Source of the DNA: Haemophilus_A paraphrohaemolyticus_A
GTDB taxonomy: Bacteria; Pseudomonadota; Gammaproteobacteria; Enterobacterales; Pasteurellaceae
DNA: 64,000 bases
Reading direction: 5' to 3'
NCBI RefSeq assembly: GCF_003253115.1
Contig: NZ_QEQF01000002.1
Coordinates: 182,488 to 246,487, forward strand
Below are positions 62,695 through 64,000 of the stretch, piece by piece. The translations under genes and the position numbers were made by a program. How positions within the stretch are numbered: position 1 is the stretch's first letter; every line of letters starts with the position of its first letter. The notes under the pieces are model-generated. The model saw nothing but the letters and a program-made list of their open reading frames with translations, had not been told where the DNA came from and searched no databases.

Positions 62695-62844
62695 TTATAT
62701 ACCTAATTTCAATTTTATATCATAAATAAATTTATTAATGTTATTTTTTAGCTTAACGCATTTTTCCCAAAGTAAAAAATGACTAGCAAAACACTCTAAT
62801 AATGACTTTTTTAGGTTAATAATGTATGATTTTTTAATTTTCAT
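62695..62844 (-). CDS. Small basic ORF between licC-like and GT9 genes
   Basis: ATG 62844 opens 49 codons (MKIKKSYIINLKKSLLECFA through NKFIYDIKLKLGI). Its TAA is immediately followed by the GT9 ATG, and its start overlaps the end of the licC-like gene. That spacing suggests translation coupling. The product is lysine-rich and helical with no domain I recognise. It could be a decayed fragment of a larger gene or only a coupling ORF. Confidence 0.4.
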   Translation of the reverse strand: MKIKKSYIINLKKSLLECFASHFLLWEKCVKLKNNINKFIYDIKLKLGI

Positions 62845-62845
62845 A

Positions 62846-63544
62846 TTATTTCTCAAAACTAGATAATTCCAACATAAAATTATATTCTTCCAAATTATCA
62901 ATTTCATAAGCATCTAATTTTGCTAAGAGTTTAGCTCTAACATCTAAACATTCTAATAACTCCATAGGAATGTTATCCCAGTATAATTTAGGATCTAAAA
63001 GATATTTTTCATCACTATAATTTTTTAAGCATTCTTTAATTATGTTCGAATCAGTTTTAGTCCAATAAGAGATTCCTAACAAACTAGGAGAGTAAGAATT
63101 ATCAATTCTAATATTTTTAATCCGTCCATTTATTATGACCGGCACCCACTCTTTATTTTCTCCTTTAGGCCTTTGAATAAGATAGTAGCAACTATTTTGG
63201 GGATTATCCAGAAAAATATTATTAAATAAAGTGACATCACTATCAATAACAAAACTATCCCCAAAATAATCTACAGCACACATAAAAGAAAAAATATTAT
63301 TATATTTATCATAGTGATGATTGTTAATTAAATGGCAATTATATTTATCTCTTAAATACTCAAACTGATAAGCCAAATGACCAGTAACTATATATATATC
63401 TTTAATATTTGCATCTATCAGGTATTCAATAGTTCTTTCTATATTTGGTGTTCCATCTTTCAAAGGCAAAAGAGCCTTATGGATTGTTTTTGTAACATCT
63501 TTAAAACGACTTCCCAAGCCTGCTGCCAAAATAATTGCATTCAT
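62846..63544 (-). CDS. licC: LicC-like CTP:phosphocholine cytidylyltransferase
   Basis: The 232-residue product is a small nucleotidyltransferase of the LicC group. It has AIILAAGLGSRFKDVTKTIHKALLPLKDG (nucleotide-binding loop and lysine), DIYIVTGHLAYQFEYL, NNIFSFMCAVDYFGDSFVIDSDVTLF and the acidic site in FVIDSDV. LicC makes CDP-choline for phosphocholine decoration of LPS or teichoic acid. It directly follows the licB-like gene (1 bp), as in lic1-type loci. A related sugar- or ethanolamine-phosphate cytidylyltransferase is the alternative. GC content is clearly lower than the window average. Confidence 0.8.
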   Translation of the reverse strand: MNAIILAAGLGSRFKDVTKTIHKALLPLKDGTPNIERTIEYLIDANIKDIYIVTGHLAYQFEYLRDKYNCHLINNHHYDKYNNIFSFMCAVDYFGDSFVIDSDVTLFNNIFLDNPQNSCYYLIQRPKGENKEWVPVIINGRIKNIRIDNSYSPSLLGISYWTKTDSNIIKECLKNYSDEKYLLDPKLYWDNIPMELLECLDVRAKLLAKLDAYEIDNLEEYNFMLELSSFEK

Positions 63545-64000
63545 TTAATTTTTCTTCCTAATAATAAAATATATATTTATTACAATTAATACACTAACAA
63601 ATAATAGGGTTAAACTTATATCTTGTTTAAAAAATAGCCCACCAATTAAAACTGCCCATACACTATATGTAATGTTTAACACTACAGCTTTTACGGGCCC
63701 AAGAATATCTATTGTTTTATAATATAAAAAGTAGGATAAGGCTGATGAAATTAATAATATCAATTCAATAAAAAAGAAAGAAAAATCTGTTAGTAGCGTT
63801 AAAATATTATCACTTGTCTCTCCAAAATTTTTCTTACTAATAAATTGATATATTAAAATAAGCAGATATCCTAAACTACTTCCTGCTTGCCTATAAAAAT
63901 AGACATAGTCAGATGAATAACTTTTCATCAGATTACTTGACAAAATAATCTCTACAGCCCAGAAGAAAGCACATAATAAGGGAAGTAAAACCTTATATAG
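63545..64000 (-). CDS. licB: LicB-like DMT/EamA transporter, 5' end missing
   Basis: The frame stays open to the window edge, so only the C-terminal 151 residues are seen. There are about five hydrophobic helices, including KVLLPLLCAFFWAVEIILSS, LGYLLILIYQFI, FFFIELILLISSALSYFLYY and AVLIGGLFFKQDISLTLLFVSVLIVINIYF. This EamA-type pattern with the IDILGPVKAVVLNITYSVWAVLIG loop fits the choline permease LicB. The adjacent licC supports it; on its own the fragment could be any drug/metabolite transporter. Confidence 0.7.
   Translation of the reverse strand, partial: LYKVLLPLLCAFFWAVEIILSSNLMKSYSSDYVYFYRQAGSSLGYLLILIYQFISKKNFGETSDNILTLLTDFSFFFIELILLISSALSYFLYYKTIDILGPVKAVVLNITYSVWAVLIGGLFFKQDISLTLLFVSVLIVINIYFIIRKKN

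Overview
This window looks like chromosomal DNA from a member of the Pasteurellaceae. The evidence is the dense scatter of the DNA-uptake core ACAAGCGGT, often followed by a T/A-rich tail, on both strands. Together with the hutXZ, fdxHI-type formate dehydrogenase and lsg-like sugar genes, this fits the Actinobacillus pleuropneumoniae/Mannheimia/Bibersteinia side of the family rather than Haemophilus influenzae, whose core is AAGTGCGGT. The genus is inference. I saw no rRNA, tRNA, CRISPR array, prophage or intact insertion sequence.

Layout. 1-2000: the 3' end of a TbpB-like barrel protein with a coiled-coil stalk, followed by the heme-utilisation pair hutX-hutZ. 2000-8860: fdhD, divergent from a selenocysteine-containing formate dehydrogenase operon (fdnG-fdxH-fdnI) with fdhE downstream. 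8886-25082: mainly housekeeping genes (hrpA, greB, pepB, sucCD, purB, argA, aroA, ybgI, lapC/yejM, yejL), with a wrecked PTS permease gene at 22501-23142. 25195-30219: a tetR-controlled RND efflux operon with a palindromic operator. 30349-35424: glmU, fabI, rnb and an elyC/ydcF-like gene.

35566-41365 is a compact, overlapping six-gene surface-glycan operon: pyruvyltransferase, Wzx flippase, GT25, Wzy/ligase-like membrane protein and two GT2 enzymes. It resembles the lsg locus. A long-chain acyl-CoA synthetase follows, behind a nested 105-bp inverted repeat. 43270-50276 is the Leloir/lactose region: remnants of a LacI-family regulator and of a LacY permease, a perfect CRP site, then galT-galK-galM-lacZ, interrupted by two kinds of palindromic repeat. 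Beta-galactosidase is intact while its neighbouring permease is a scar.

50356-60743 holds udp, an AGCS sodium:amino-acid symporter behind a tandem glycine riboswitch, an NCS2 purine permease, a USG-1/Asd-like gene, ybaK, pheA and dnaE. The right end (60779-64000, all minus strand) runs from a partial licB-like transporter through a licC-like cytidylyltransferase, a 49-codon ORF and a GT9 glycosyltransferase into ilvY. The lic-like part is very AT-rich and looks acquired.

Signals seen directly are the Sec codon with its SECIS hairpin, the tandem glycine riboswitch, two ARG boxes 21 bp apart before argA, the CRP site at gal, terminators built from paired uptake sequences, and two families of intergenic palindromes. 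I found no convincingly new multi-gene system. The best leads are the barrel protein beside hutXZ, the nested repeat that covers the acyl-CoA synthetase ribosome-binding site, and the composite palindromes whose arms co-vary.
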